Part shown: piece after piece, positions 16,853 to 24,702 of the stretch
Layout: the number at the start of each line of letters is the position of its first letter
How positions within the stretch are numbered: the first letter of the stretch is position 1
From: QYOJ01 sp043810345
Lineage (GTDB): Bacteria; Bacteroidota; Bacteroidia; Bacteroidales; FEN-979
Reading direction: 5' to 3'
Length of the DNA: 36,635 nt
Assembly (NCBI GenBank): GCA_043810345.1
Contig: JBDROF010000046.1
Span: 1 to 36,635, forward strand
Made by a program: the position numbers and the translations under genes
Notes under the pieces: generated by a model
Databases searched by the model: none
Seen by the model: only the letters and a program-made list of their open reading frames with translations
What the model was told of the DNA's origin: nothing

Positions 16853-17326
16853 TCATTGATAGTTACCATCACCTACTGCTTTTATTGCTCTTATGATACT
16901 GTTATAACCTGTGCACCGGCAAAGGTTGCCGTGCATAGCTTCCCGGATATGATTCACTGTCGGTTTCGGGTTTTCACTCAGGAAGGCTGTTGCAGACATC
17001 AGCATTCCTGAGGTACAGAAGCCGCACTGGAATGCTCCGAAATCCAGAAAAGCCTTTTGCAGAGGGGTTAATACTCCGTTTTCGGCAAGGCTTTCGACAG
17101 TCAATACTTCGCACTCATCAGCCTGCATTGCAAGAACCGAACATGATTTAACCGCCATACCATTTAAGATAACCGAGCATGCACAACATGCTCCGGTACT
17201 GCAAGCTCTTTTTGTGCCGGTAAGTTCCAACTCATTTCTTAAGACTTCAACCAGCAATCTTTTTGGCTCGATATAAAGCTCGTGGTATTGATTGTTGACG
17301 GTAATGTGTAATGGATGTTTTTGCAT
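16853..17326 (-). CDS. [2Fe-2S] subunit, CoxS/HcrC family (second XDH-type enzyme)
   Basis: 157 residues with both [2Fe-2S] sites of the family: C42-x4-C47-x2-C50 with C62 (plant-ferredoxin type), and C101-x2-C104 with C136 and C138 (helical domain). It passes electrons between the Mo site and FAD. Length is normal for a separate small subunit. C48, next to C47, is an extra Cys. Its partners are the Mo subunit downstream (14006-16279) and the FAD subunit upstream (17837-18721). Confidence 0.92.
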   Translation of the reverse strand: MQKHPLHITVNNQYHELYIEPKRLLVEVLRNELELTGTKRACSTGACCACSVILNGMAVKSCSVLAMQADECEVLTVESLAENGVLTPLQKAFLDFGAFQCGFCTSGMLMSATAFLSENPKPTVNHIREAMHGNLCRCTGYNSIIRAIKAVGDGNYQ

Positions 17327-17341
17327 GAATTGTTATATTTT

Positions 17342-17830
17342 AAATGGTTGAATGGTTAAATGGTTAAATGGTTAAATCTGACATGGGTTAGAATTTTAGT
17401 TTTTCGTTTGTGAGCTTTATGAACTGGTTGATTTCTTTTGGTAGAATGGATAATTCTGTTGAAATGTGCTGATACTGCTCCGATGTCAGCAGTTTACGAA
17501 CCTTAGCTTTTTCAGTCCAGTCGGTGGATTCTTTGAGGGAACCGAAACTATAACGGTAAAATAAAATTTTGCCTTTTTTATAATACCTGCCGAAACCTTC
17601 TGCAAGATTAGCAGAAATGGAATCAATTGCTTTTACGTATTGTTTACCAACGGTGTCTATTGCAAACCAGTCCAATTTTATAACGATGTCCCATACATAA
17701 TTGCTTAATGCAAATGCAATGTTGTATGCCTTAATATCAGTAATATCTTTATATACGATTTGTTCCGCCATTATTTTGGTTCTATCCACATTAACCATTC
17801 AACCATTTAACCATTTAGCCATATAACCAT
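17342..17830. mobile_element. Repeat-armed element C with a divergent four-helix-bundle gene
   Basis: The left arm (17342-17377) repeats GGTTAAAT-type 8-bp units; the right arm (17791-17830) is the inverted form, AACCATTTAACCATTTA-like. They enclose one gene at 17388-17771. The layout equals elements A and B but arm sequence and gene are different, so this is an independent member of the same design. It lies between the FAD and [2Fe-2S] subunit genes. Confidence 0.55.
17388..17771 (-). CDS. Four-helix-bundle protein, divergent copy C
   Basis: 127 residues from the ATG at 17771 (MAEQIVYKDI). The frame also opens at 17798, but that ATG lies inside the repeat arm. The family pattern is recognisable: an opening DIKAYNIAFALSNYVWDI helix, then VGKQYVKAIDSISANLAEGFGRY at about 39-62, which is the same helix-loop as NIGEGYRKRKY in copies A and B. 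Otherwise it shares little with them. Same strand as the surrounding subunit genes. Function unknown; see element C. Confidence 0.8.
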   Translation of the reverse strand: MAEQIVYKDITDIKAYNIAFALSNYVWDIVIKLDWFAIDTVGKQYVKAIDSISANLAEGFGRYYKKGKILFYRYSFGSLKESTDWTEKAKVRKLLTSEQYQHISTELSILPKEINQFIKLTNEKLKF

Positions 17831-17836
17831 TATTTA

Positions 17837-18721
17837 TTACCGTTTCATGTAAGTTAGAGCCTGTTCCCAGGCTTTCTTCACCATCCTTTTCGCCAACACT
17901 CCAACCAAATATCTTCGATAGGTTTCGGAGGCATGAATGTCGGAGACAGGATCGGCCAATTCCGAAGCTTTTCTCCCGGTCTTTTCAAGAAGGTTGTCAG
18001 TAAATTTTTTCCCAATCAGGATCTGTTCAGCTTCTTTTATTCTTAACGGTTTTGATGCGGCACCTCCGAAGACGATCCTTGCATCTTTACAGGAGTTGCC
18101 ATCCTTAGAAAGAGTTATAGAGACAGCAACCGATACGATGCCCTGGTCATTCTTGATAATATTGAATTTCTCATAGGCTACGGCTGTCAGGGGAGCGATA
18201 ACGGGAATTTGAACTTCGAGCAGAAGTTCTCCTTCCTGGAGTGCGGTTTCAAAATAATCCACAAAAAAATCTTCAAGGAGCACTATCCGTTCTTTTTTCT
18301 TATCGGCGATTTTAACCGATGCATTAAGGGCAATAAACACGGGCCCCGGGTCACCCGTTGGATCTCCATGACAAAGGTTTCCGCCAATAGTACCCCAGTT
18401 TCTTGTTTGATTAGAAGCAATGTTCTCTTCCATATACACTAATATGGGGTAACGCTTTTTGATAATTTTTGATTTTTCTATTTCCCTGTGAGAAGTAGTA
18501 GCTCCGATCTTCAATCCTTTTTTTGGATCAAAATCTATATAACTTAACTCTTTCACTTTTTTGATGTCAATAAGATTTGCCGGGGCAACAAGACCCTGCC
18601 TCATGAGAATAAGCAGGGACTGACCTCCGCAGATTATCTTATAATCATCTTTGTATTTATCGAGCAGGTTAAGAGTTTCCTTAACTGTCCCGGCTTTAAA
18701 ATAAACAAAATCTCGTATCAT
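17837..18721 (-). CDS. FAD-binding subunit, CoxM/HcrB family (second XDH-type enzyme)
   Basis: 294 residues. FAD motifs are CGGQSLL at 31-37 (the common form is AGGxSL) and TIGGN at 111-115, followed by the GDPTGDPGP segment and the C-terminal flavoprotein domain. As with the other FAD subunit here, the Cys-bearing [4Fe-4S] insertion of Thauera HcrB is absent. Its ATG overlaps the stop codon of the upstream four-Cys protein (ATGA), so the two are translationally coupled. The [2Fe-2S] and Mo subunits follow after elements C and B. Confidence 0.9.
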   Translation of the reverse strand: MIRDFVYFKAGTVKETLNLLDKYKDDYKIICGGQSLLILMRQGLVAPANLIDIKKVKELSYIDFDPKKGLKIGATTSHREIEKSKIIKKRYPILVYMEENIASNQTRNWGTIGGNLCHGDPTGDPGPVFIALNASVKIADKKKERIVLLEDFFVDYFETALQEGELLLEVQIPVIAPLTAVAYEKFNIIKNDQGIVSVAVSITLSKDGNSCKDARIVFGGAASKPLRIKEAEQILIGKKFTDNLLEKTGRKASELADPVSDIHASETYRRYLVGVLAKRMVKKAWEQALTYMKR

Positions 18722-18972
18722 AGGATTTTTGAATAAGTTCTTTCGGCCAGCGTGTTAATTGTTAACCAGGTCGGACTATGAGTAAGATTTGCAGGCATTT
18801 TAAAAGTTTTTACACCCCTCAGGCCTGCATTTTGCTTTTCTTCATTTTTTTGGTCACCTAAATATCCCCGGTATTTGGAGTTAAAACATAGATAATAGTG
18901 ACGACCTCTATATTGAGGACACTCAAAACATAGTTTTTTCGAAAAGGGGCATAACATGTTGCTTTTTGCCAT
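18718..18972 (-). CDS. Small four-Cys protein of unknown function
   Basis: 84 residues with Cys-x6-Cys-x2-Cys-x10-Cys (C8, C15, C18, C29) near the N-terminus, able to hold a zinc ion or an iron-sulfur cluster, then a basic Tyr-rich stretch (YRGRHYYLCF). No family name is recognised. It overlaps the FAD subunit start by 4 bp and follows the dehydrogenase-hydratase fusion gene by 22 bp. Coupling to the FAD subunit suggests an accessory or electron-transfer role, which is inference. Confidence 0.65.
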   Translation of the reverse strand: MAKSNMLCPFSKKLCFECPQYRGRHYYLCFNSKYRGYLGDQKNEEKQNAGLRGVKTFKMPANLTHSPTWLTINTLAERTYSKIL

Positions 18973-18994
18973 TAGTCGTTCTTTTTAGATAAAA

Positions 18995-21115
18995 TCAAAC
19001 CAGCCATGTTTTTGTATAGGCTGAGCCGATGGCACCTTTTTTAAAAAGTGACGTGGTCATAAAGTCGCCTGAACGTTTCGATTGTATTGAAATGGCTTCA
19101 GACAAAGGTGCATTACAGGAATCTTGTATGCTACGGATAATAGCTTTCCGTGCTTCCTCCAAAGATATATCATCTGTATCTTCCAATCCGGGCAGGTCTT
19201 TCGTCACATTTTCAAGATTCTCCTGAGCCACTTCACGCTTTTTCAATCCATGATCGGCGCCGTAAGCTATTTTCCATGCCAGTTTAATGGTTTCTTCCAG
19301 TGGACCGGCGAAATCGGTAAGCCAACCAACAGATTCTTTTGCCCTGACGGGTTTACCTGTCAGTAATAACCGGAGCAGGTGTGGATAATTTTCCGGTGAA
19401 ACTTTTCTGAAGGGCCAATGACAGCCTTCCATACCCGGGATAACAGGCAAGGTTACCTCTGGCATTCCAAGGGAAGCATTTTCTTCAGCAACGATATAAT
19501 GGCAATGCATCATCAGTTCAAGAAAGCCTCCGAGACAACGTTTTCCGTTAATGAATCCGACGGATGTTTTGAAATCATTATGTAGTCTTCTTGCAGTGGC
19601 TGACCAGGAGTTACACAGGTCAACACCTTTTGTTGCATCTTCAATAGCCGGGAAGAAATCGGTGGTATCGGCGCCTATCATTTGGGTCGAAAAATGGAAA
19701 TCGCCTGTTAGAATTACATTGTCAATACCTGCCGATTTCAGCCAATCAATCGCCCGGTTCAATTCAGAATTTACATCATAGTTATAGCTTTCACGATTAA
19801 TTGAAATTACCCCGACCTTTCCATCGTGTTCAGCATTCACGTATAATTGTTGCCATTCGGGTGTGTCAATCCTGTCAAAGGCATCGGGATACCAGGCGTT
19901 CTTAGCGGCGAAAGGATGTAATTTATGGTAGTCCTGGACTAATTTACGGGCAGCCTCTGCACCGTAATTACGGATAGTTACCACGATTCCTTTTCTGAAC
20001 TGCGCGCATAATTCGCCTATAAGATTCATTTGTGAAAGATGGGTACGGTTTTCATGAATCATAAGACTTGTCATCTGGAAGAGGGCGCCGAGGATCCATG
20101 CATTAAATTCTGCCGTTTCTTCGTTGTTCATTGACCAATCGACCAATGGGCGGAAGTGATCGGGAGGATACCAGTTTTGTCCGCTGTCTTTCTTTTCATC
20201 CAGGGTTGAAGTCGGAGCAAAAAGTTCTCCGTAATGGTTACTTAAATGATGAAGGCAGGACCATGACAGGAAGTTGGCTCCGGCTGCTCCGATAGCATCA
20301 TGAGCCCTGAAAGGGTTTGGACCTATATACTTACGGATATATTTATCCGCTTTCCAGAAAGGCATATTGGTAGCTTCACAGAATCTTGTTCCGGCAAGTG
20401 TCAGTCCACAGAACAGTACATCGAGAACAAAAGACCAGTTATCGCTAACGGGCATGGGAATCAGTCCTAATGCCCAGAGAAGTTGTGAACTTGGGGAAGG
20501 TTTGAGTTCCACTATTTCCCAGATTTTATTGATCTCGTGAGGGAATGCCGGATGGGCGATACCAACGCCGAGAGAAGAGCGCGGGAATCCTGAAGTAACC
20601 GACCAGATATCTATTTCGGGGAATTTTGACCTGAAAATCTTATAATGTTCTTTTTTGATATCGAGAATTTCAGGAATAGCTTCGAGAAGGAACCTGGGAT
20701 TATGAGCCGACAGAGCTTCCGGAAGGTCTTTTCCATCATAGGAATACTTGATAATATTTCCCATGACTTTATTAGCGTTTCCTTTACCGAAAGCTCTTAC
20801 AAGCCCCGGATATTGTTTTGCCATTCCGTCGGGTACGCCGGGGAAATCAAGCGCTATAATGGGAACTCCGAAGGGTTCAAGTCGTGAACCAAGCTGCATG
20901 GCTTTTCCGGCGCCCACAATACCATTGGCTCCGGAAATGACAAGGGCGCCCCTATTACCGGACTTACCGAAAACCCGGTCAACCAGCTCATCCGCCGTAA
21001 CCGGAAGCTTCCCGTTTTGAAAAATTTCCAGTACCGAACCAAGCCCCAGGGTCTGGAGTGTGGATGGTCTCATTTGATTTATCATAATGTTGTACCTTAT
21101 ATTATTCTGTAACAC
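18995..21115 (-). CDS. 3-hydroxyacyl-CoA dehydrogenase / enoyl-CoA hydratase fusion (dehydrogenase first)
   Basis: 706 residues. Residues about 55-330 are a divergent 3-hydroxyacyl-CoA dehydrogenase: Rossmann glycines GANGIVGAG at 62-70, an EAIPEILDIKKE segment at 145-156, and a likely catalytic His at 188 (AHPAFP). Residues about 431-640 are an enoyl-CoA hydratase with the oxyanion-hole segment NGKRCLGGFLEL at 523-534. FadB-type proteins have these domains in the opposite order. Its place upstream of the XDH-type genes and downstream of a thiolase points to beta-oxidation of the ring-opened C7 dicarboxylyl-CoA, though the dehydrogenase half is too divergent to name a substrate. Starts at codons 11 or 15 are also possible. 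Confidence 0.82.
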   Translation of the reverse strand: MLQNNIRYNIMINQMRPSTLQTLGLGSVLEIFQNGKLPVTADELVDRVFGKSGNRGALVISGANGIVGAGKAMQLGSRLEPFGVPIIALDFPGVPDGMAKQYPGLVRAFGKGNANKVMGNIIKYSYDGKDLPEALSAHNPRFLLEAIPEILDIKKEHYKIFRSKFPEIDIWSVTSGFPRSSLGVGIAHPAFPHEINKIWEIVELKPSPSSQLLWALGLIPMPVSDNWSFVLDVLFCGLTLAGTRFCEATNMPFWKADKYIRKYIGPNPFRAHDAIGAAGANFLSWSCLHHLSNHYGELFAPTSTLDEKKDSGQNWYPPDHFRPLVDWSMNNEETAEFNAWILGALFQMTSLMIHENRTHLSQMNLIGELCAQFRKGIVVTIRNYGAEAARKLVQDYHKLHPFAAKNAWYPDAFDRIDTPEWQQLYVNAEHDGKVGVISINRESYNYDVNSELNRAIDWLKSAGIDNVILTGDFHFSTQMIGADTTDFFPAIEDATKGVDLCNSWSATARRLHNDFKTSVGFINGKRCLGGFLELMMHCHYIVAEENASLGMPEVTLPVIPGMEGCHWPFRKVSPENYPHLLRLLLTGKPVRAKESVGWLTDFAGPLEETIKLAWKIAYGADHGLKKREVAQENLENVTKDLPGLEDTDDISLEEARKAIIRSIQDSCNAPLSEAISIQSKRSGDFMTTSLFKKGAIGSAYTKTWLV

Positions 21116-21145
21116 TTTGTTTTTTGGTAAAATATTCTATATACA

Positions 21146-21288
21146 GTCATTCGGTGGTCATTCGGTGGTCATTCGGTGGTCATTCAGTGGTCATTCAGTG
21201 GTCATTCAGTGGTCATTAACAATCGAATGACAGCGGAGCGTAATGACAGCGCAGCGAATGACAATCGAATGACAGCGCAGCGTATGAC
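21146..21288. repeat. Tandem 11-bp repeats with an inverted partner
   Basis: Six 11-bp units at 21146-21211 (three GTCATTCGGTG then three GTCATTCAGTG) plus a partial unit. They face a right half (21224-21288) of imperfect CGAATGACAGCGCAG units, whose CGAATGAC is the inverse of GTCATTCG. The RNA could fold into a long hairpin with alternative registers. It lies in the 197-bp gap between the thiolase and the fusion gene, encloses no gene, and may also act as a partial terminator, though no U-tract follows on either strand. Confidence 0.75.
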
Positions 21289-21312
21289 ATGTCTGGATGT
21301 GGTTTACTGACA

Positions 21313-22509
21313 TTATGAAACTTTAAAAATTCCTGCAGTACCCACATCGCCGGCGGCACATCCGAATATCAATACATAACCTCCTCCCAGATCAACCGCC
21401 TCTTCAAGTGATTCGATCAGGATCCGTGTAAGTGTCGGTCCCTGGGGATGGCCCCAAACAAGCGAACATCCTGTTTTATTCATGTTGCGCCAGTCGTAAT
21501 TCATTGTTTTCGCGAATATCGCATCGTTAACGGCGAACGGATTGTGATTTTTCACAACGACCATATCGTCCATTGTCAACCCTGTTCGCTGTAAGAGCTT
21601 CCTGACCGCAAATCCGGGAGCTTCAGGCATGAGCCCCGGAAGTGTACGGATATCCACTTTAGCAATGAATTGAATATCAATCTCGGGTTTTAGGCTTAAT
21701 TCCCTTGCCTTCTCAGGGGAAGCCACAAGAATTGTAGCCATTCCGTCTGAAGCATGTGTTTGCCCTCCTGCTGTCACACAGGTATCCAATTCACGCATAT
21801 CCTTCAATGCCTGAAGGGTTATCTGGCGGACGCCGAAGTCATCATCTATTTTCCCGGCAAGTCTTCCCTGTACATTCAATATTTCAAACGGGAAAAGAAC
21901 ACGATTCAGGAAACCTGAATGTTTAGCCTCAAAATATTGTTTATACCTAAGGTAAGTGAGCTCGTCAACTTCAGAACGGTCAATTTTGTATTTCCTGGCG
22001 GATATGCCGGCGGTAGCAATCATTGCACCACCTGTAGCCGGATCAAAACCGAAATTATCCCAGACATCAACCAGGGCTTCGGTTCTCCGGTAGGAGCGGC
22101 GTTCAGGAAACACACCTACCGGCGAATCACTGGTCCTGTCAAAGGTCAGTACTCCGACGGTATCGTACGATCCTGAATTTACTTCAGAGCCTGCCAGTAT
22201 TACCGAAGTAAGCCCGGTTGCACATGCCTGCTCCATATGATACCCCGGGATCCTGTGACCCAAACAGCTTGCAATCAGTGGAGCATTCCAGAATTTCCAG
22301 TGATACGGGATGGTTGATCCTATAATAAGATATTCCAATTTTTGCCTGGGAACTTTTCTTTTTCCCAAGATGCTTGCCATGGCTTCCCCTGCAAACTGAC
22401 CTATGTTTACCTCGGATAAAGCTGAGGTCTGCCATGCCGGGAAATAGCTGCTGCCCCATGTGCCGTATGGAATTCGTGCGTTGGGAAACATGGATTCAAC
22501 TACTTTCAT
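21313..22509 (-). CDS. Thiolase (acetyl-CoA acetyltransferase family)
   Basis: 398 residues, normal thiolase length. The catalytic residues are placed as expected: nucleophile C96 in QACATG, H354 in the GHPQGP motif and C384 in the GCAAGDVG C-terminal segment. The N-terminal half is divergent from textbook FadA. An AAGGAGG ribosome-binding site stands five bases before the ATG. In context it should cleave a 3-oxoacyl-CoA formed after ring opening. A condensing role cannot be excluded. Downstream gene is the dehydrogenase-hydratase fusion; upstream gene (29 bp) is the BadF-type ATPase. Confidence 0.87.
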   Translation of the reverse strand: MKVVESMFPNARIPYGTWGSSYFPAWQTSALSEVNIGQFAGEAMASILGKRKVPRQKLEYLIIGSTIPYHWKFWNAPLIASCLGHRIPGYHMEQACATGLTSVILAGSEVNSGSYDTVGVLTFDRTSDSPVGVFPERRSYRRTEALVDVWDNFGFDPATGGAMIATAGISARKYKIDRSEVDELTYLRYKQYFEAKHSGFLNRVLFPFEILNVQGRLAGKIDDDFGVRQITLQALKDMRELDTCVTAGGQTHASDGMATILVASPEKARELSLKPEIDIQFIAKVDIRTLPGLMPEAPGFAVRKLLQRTGLTMDDMVVVKNHNPFAVNDAIFAKTMNYDWRNMNKTGCSLVWGHPQGPTLTRILIESLEEAVDLGGGYVLIFGCAAGDVGTAGIFKVS

Positions 22510-22514
22510 CTAAA

Positions 22515-22521
22515 CCTCCTT
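22515..22521 (-). promoter_or_regulatory. Strong Shine-Dalgarno sequence of the thiolase gene
   Basis: On the minus strand AAGGAGG precedes the ATG at 22509 by five bases. Most other starts in this window have no comparable match, so this one stands out and fixes the thiolase start. Confidence 0.7.
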
Positions 22522-22538
22522 GTTGATAGTTATTTTTT

Positions 22539-23297
22539 TCATTTCTCTGCTTTAGAAATATTTAAAAGCACGCAGCCATAAGCAGCTAAAAATTGTGAAT
22601 GCTCCGGGCTGTCAACATTGGGATACCGCTCTTTGAACAAGCTGACGATCGTCGGATGCATGGCCGGCAACCCGCCGGTGATCACCAGGTGGTCTTCCAC
22701 CAGGGATAACTCCACCGATCGCAAAATGATGGAGTTATAGATGCCTATGATGATATTTGGCAGGGTGGCCCCGTTCTTGATCATGCCGATGATCTCCGAA
22801 ATGGCGAATACGGTGCAGTAGCTGTTGATCTTCACTTCCCTGGTAGCCTCCTTCGCATGCGCCGTGAATTCCTCGGGTGTCACATCCAGCCGGAACGCAA
22901 TCTCCTCCAGGAAGGAACCTGTACCGGCTGCACATTTCCGGTTCATCTTGAATTTTTCCACCTGTCCGAGGGCATTCACCTGGATGAACTTGGTATCCTG
23001 CCCGCCGATATCGATGATGGAACAGGAACGGTGATAGATCCCGTAGACCGCTTTGGAAAGTGCAATCAGTTCTGAATTCGAAATAAACGTCACCTGTATC
23101 TGTTCCCTGCCATACCCACAGGTATAGACGGGATATGCGATCTCATAATCCGGAGAGAAATGGGAAATGATCTTCTCAGCGGCCTTGTTGAAATCGTATC
23201 CGGATTTCACACAGTGAAAGGCGACCATCTGGTTGTTTTCATCAACTAGAACGCCTTTCGTATAAGAAGAACCAAGATCAATCCCCAATTGGTACAT
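22539..23297 (-). CDS. BadF/BcrA/BcrD-family ATPase (activator of a radical dehydratase or reductase)
   Basis: 252 residues, the length of BcrD and of 2-hydroxyacyl-CoA dehydratase activators (HgdC). ASKHA-fold ATPase motifs are DLGSSYTKG at 7-15, DIGGQDTK at 96-103 and GTGSF at 125-129. C122 (after the RK pair) and C161 are the two Cys that, in a dimer, hold one [4Fe-4S] cluster between subunits. Such proteins couple ATP hydrolysis to injection of one low-potential electron. The gene lies after the BcrB/HgdB-family gene. Only one ATPase is seen here, whereas benzoyl-CoA reductase class I uses two different ones (BcrA and BcrD), so a homodimeric activator is more likely. Confidence 0.9.
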   Translation of the reverse strand: MYQLGIDLGSSYTKGVLVDENNQMVAFHCVKSGYDFNKAAEKIISHFSPDYEIAYPVYTCGYGREQIQVTFISNSELIALSKAVYGIYHRSCSIIDIGGQDTKFIQVNALGQVEKFKMNRKCAAGTGSFLEEIAFRLDVTPEEFTAHAKEATREVKINSYCTVFAISEIIGMIKNGATLPNIIIGIYNSIILRSVELSLVEDHLVITGGLPAMHPTIVSLFKERYPNVDSPEHSQFLAAYGCVLLNISKAEK

Positions 23298-23317
23298 ACT
23301 ACTAAACCTCTATTTCC

Positions 23318-23420
23318 TTGTTTCGAGTTTCGTGTTTCGAGTTTTGGGTTTTGCTATTCGTCCCTCTTCCTTCGTCCCTCGTATTTCTAATTTCCTATTT
23401 TCCTAATTTCTAATTTCCAG
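23318..23420. repeat. Degenerate short-unit repeats
   Basis: The 125-bp gap between the BcrB/HgdB-family gene and the ATPase gene has imperfect units around TTTCGAG, TTCGTCCCTC and TTTCTAATTTCC. No clear inverted partner and no gene. It resembles the other repeat-filled gaps of the window in a decayed form. Confidence 0.55.
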
Positions 23421-23422
23421 AA

Positions 23423-24676
23423 CTATTTCTTCTTTCCCGCCAACTGATCAATGAACGTTTCGATGGCAATGATACTTTGTTCCTCGCTGTAGCAGCGCGG
23501 ATCGTTCAGATCGCCGTTGATCTCCAGGTATGGGATGCCGGTCCGTTTGAACAAACGGTTCTGCATCCCGAACCTGTTGTTGGAATTCCGTGCGCAGGTC
23601 TTGGATTCATGGTAGATGATCCCGTGAACGGTGAATTCCTGAAGCAACGCTTCCAGCACCTGCTCTTTCACCGTTTCAGACCTGACGATAAAAAGTTTGG
23701 TGTAAGCCAGCGCAGATGACCCGAACGGATCGGAAGGATCCAGGTCATCGAAGATCCAGCTGTTGCAATAGGTGGAAGCGACAATGCAGGTGTCGAGTTT
23801 GGCGAATAATTTGGCCAGGTTGCTTAGCCTGTACCAGAGTGGCATGCCCTCCCAGTAGATTCTGAACCGTTCCGAAGGCACAGCGCTGATGTTGGTTTCA
23901 ATCCGCTCTTCAAGCTCTTTCAGGAGGATTTTGTAGTAGTCAATAGCATGCTGGGTGCCCCGCATCACGACGATGGGGCCCATGTGGATAGCGGCATCGA
24001 AGAAGTTGATGGGCGATGGGATGTGTATGGCCTTTTGCAGTACCTGTCTCCAAAGCACGCATCCATCATGGGATAAACCGACGGTTTCCCGGAACCTGTC
24101 TATATCAAACAGTTGCCCTGCCACTTTTTCAAGTTCTGGAATGATCCGACGGTACTGGTCCGATACGCTTTTGATGATCTCCGGGCTCAGGTCTCTGATA
24201 CATAACGGGGTATGAATTCCCACGATAGGGACTTGAAAATGCCTCCCATAAAAGCTGAACCAGTCTTCCACTTCGCGGCACTGATTTGTGTTGTAGACCA
24301 GGATATCGGGTTTGGGAACGGAACTGAAGCCGCTCTTCTGGAGCGGGGTCTCGTTCTGCAGGAAGGCACCTATGTCGCTGGTCAGGTAAGAACAGATTTC
24401 GGGAGAGTACCCGTGAGCGACAGCGGTCGGGATGTACTTGTCGGCATTCTTGCCTGCTCCCAGCATGGCGCCGTGATTCTCGGGGAAATAGACCTCGAAT
24501 CCCATGGAATAGAGCAATTCGGCAGGTCCCACGCTGGTACACCAGGCGATCTTCCGGCTACCGGTTTCGGCAGCCTCCTTCAGCCGGGTAAAATAGGCAT
24601 CCATGGTGTTGCGGAGATCCCCCGCCGACCTCAGTCTCACGAGTTCCATTTTATCCGTTATTCCTTTTTCGCTCAT
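23423..24676 (-). CDS. Benzoyl-CoA reductase / 2-hydroxyacyl-CoA dehydratase family subunit (BcrB/HgdB-like)
   Basis: 417 residues of the HgdB/FldB/BcrBC family. Landmarks are C46 near the N-terminus, CSYLTSDIG with C95, NTNQC ending at C133, and the family's closing segment (YHESKTCARNSNNRFG, then DLNDPRCYS). The conserved Cys bind [4Fe-4S] clusters in this family. ATP-dependent benzoyl-CoA reductases need BcrB and BcrC, and dehydratases need two such subunits as well; only one is present here beside a single activator. It may work as a homo-oligomer, or find its partner elsewhere. It lies directly after the bamR homologue and may be an alternative reductase, but this is inference. Confidence 0.85.
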   Translation of the reverse strand: MSEKGITDKMELVRLRSAGDLRNTMDAYFTRLKEAAETGSRKIAWCTSVGPAELLYSMGFEVYFPENHGAMLGAGKNADKYIPTAVAHGYSPEICSYLTSDIGAFLQNETPLQKSGFSSVPKPDILVYNTNQCREVEDWFSFYGRHFQVPIVGIHTPLCIRDLSPEIIKSVSDQYRRIIPELEKVAGQLFDIDRFRETVGLSHDGCVLWRQVLQKAIHIPSPINFFDAAIHMGPIVVMRGTQHAIDYYKILLKELEERIETNISAVPSERFRIYWEGMPLWYRLSNLAKLFAKLDTCIVASTYCNSWIFDDLDPSDPFGSSALAYTKLFIVRSETVKEQVLEALLQEFTVHGIIYHESKTCARNSNNRFGMQNRLFKRTGIPYLEINGDLNDPRCYSEEQSIIAIETFIDQLAGKKK

Positions 24677-24702
24677 TCATTTATCATTTGCCACACCCTT
24701 TT

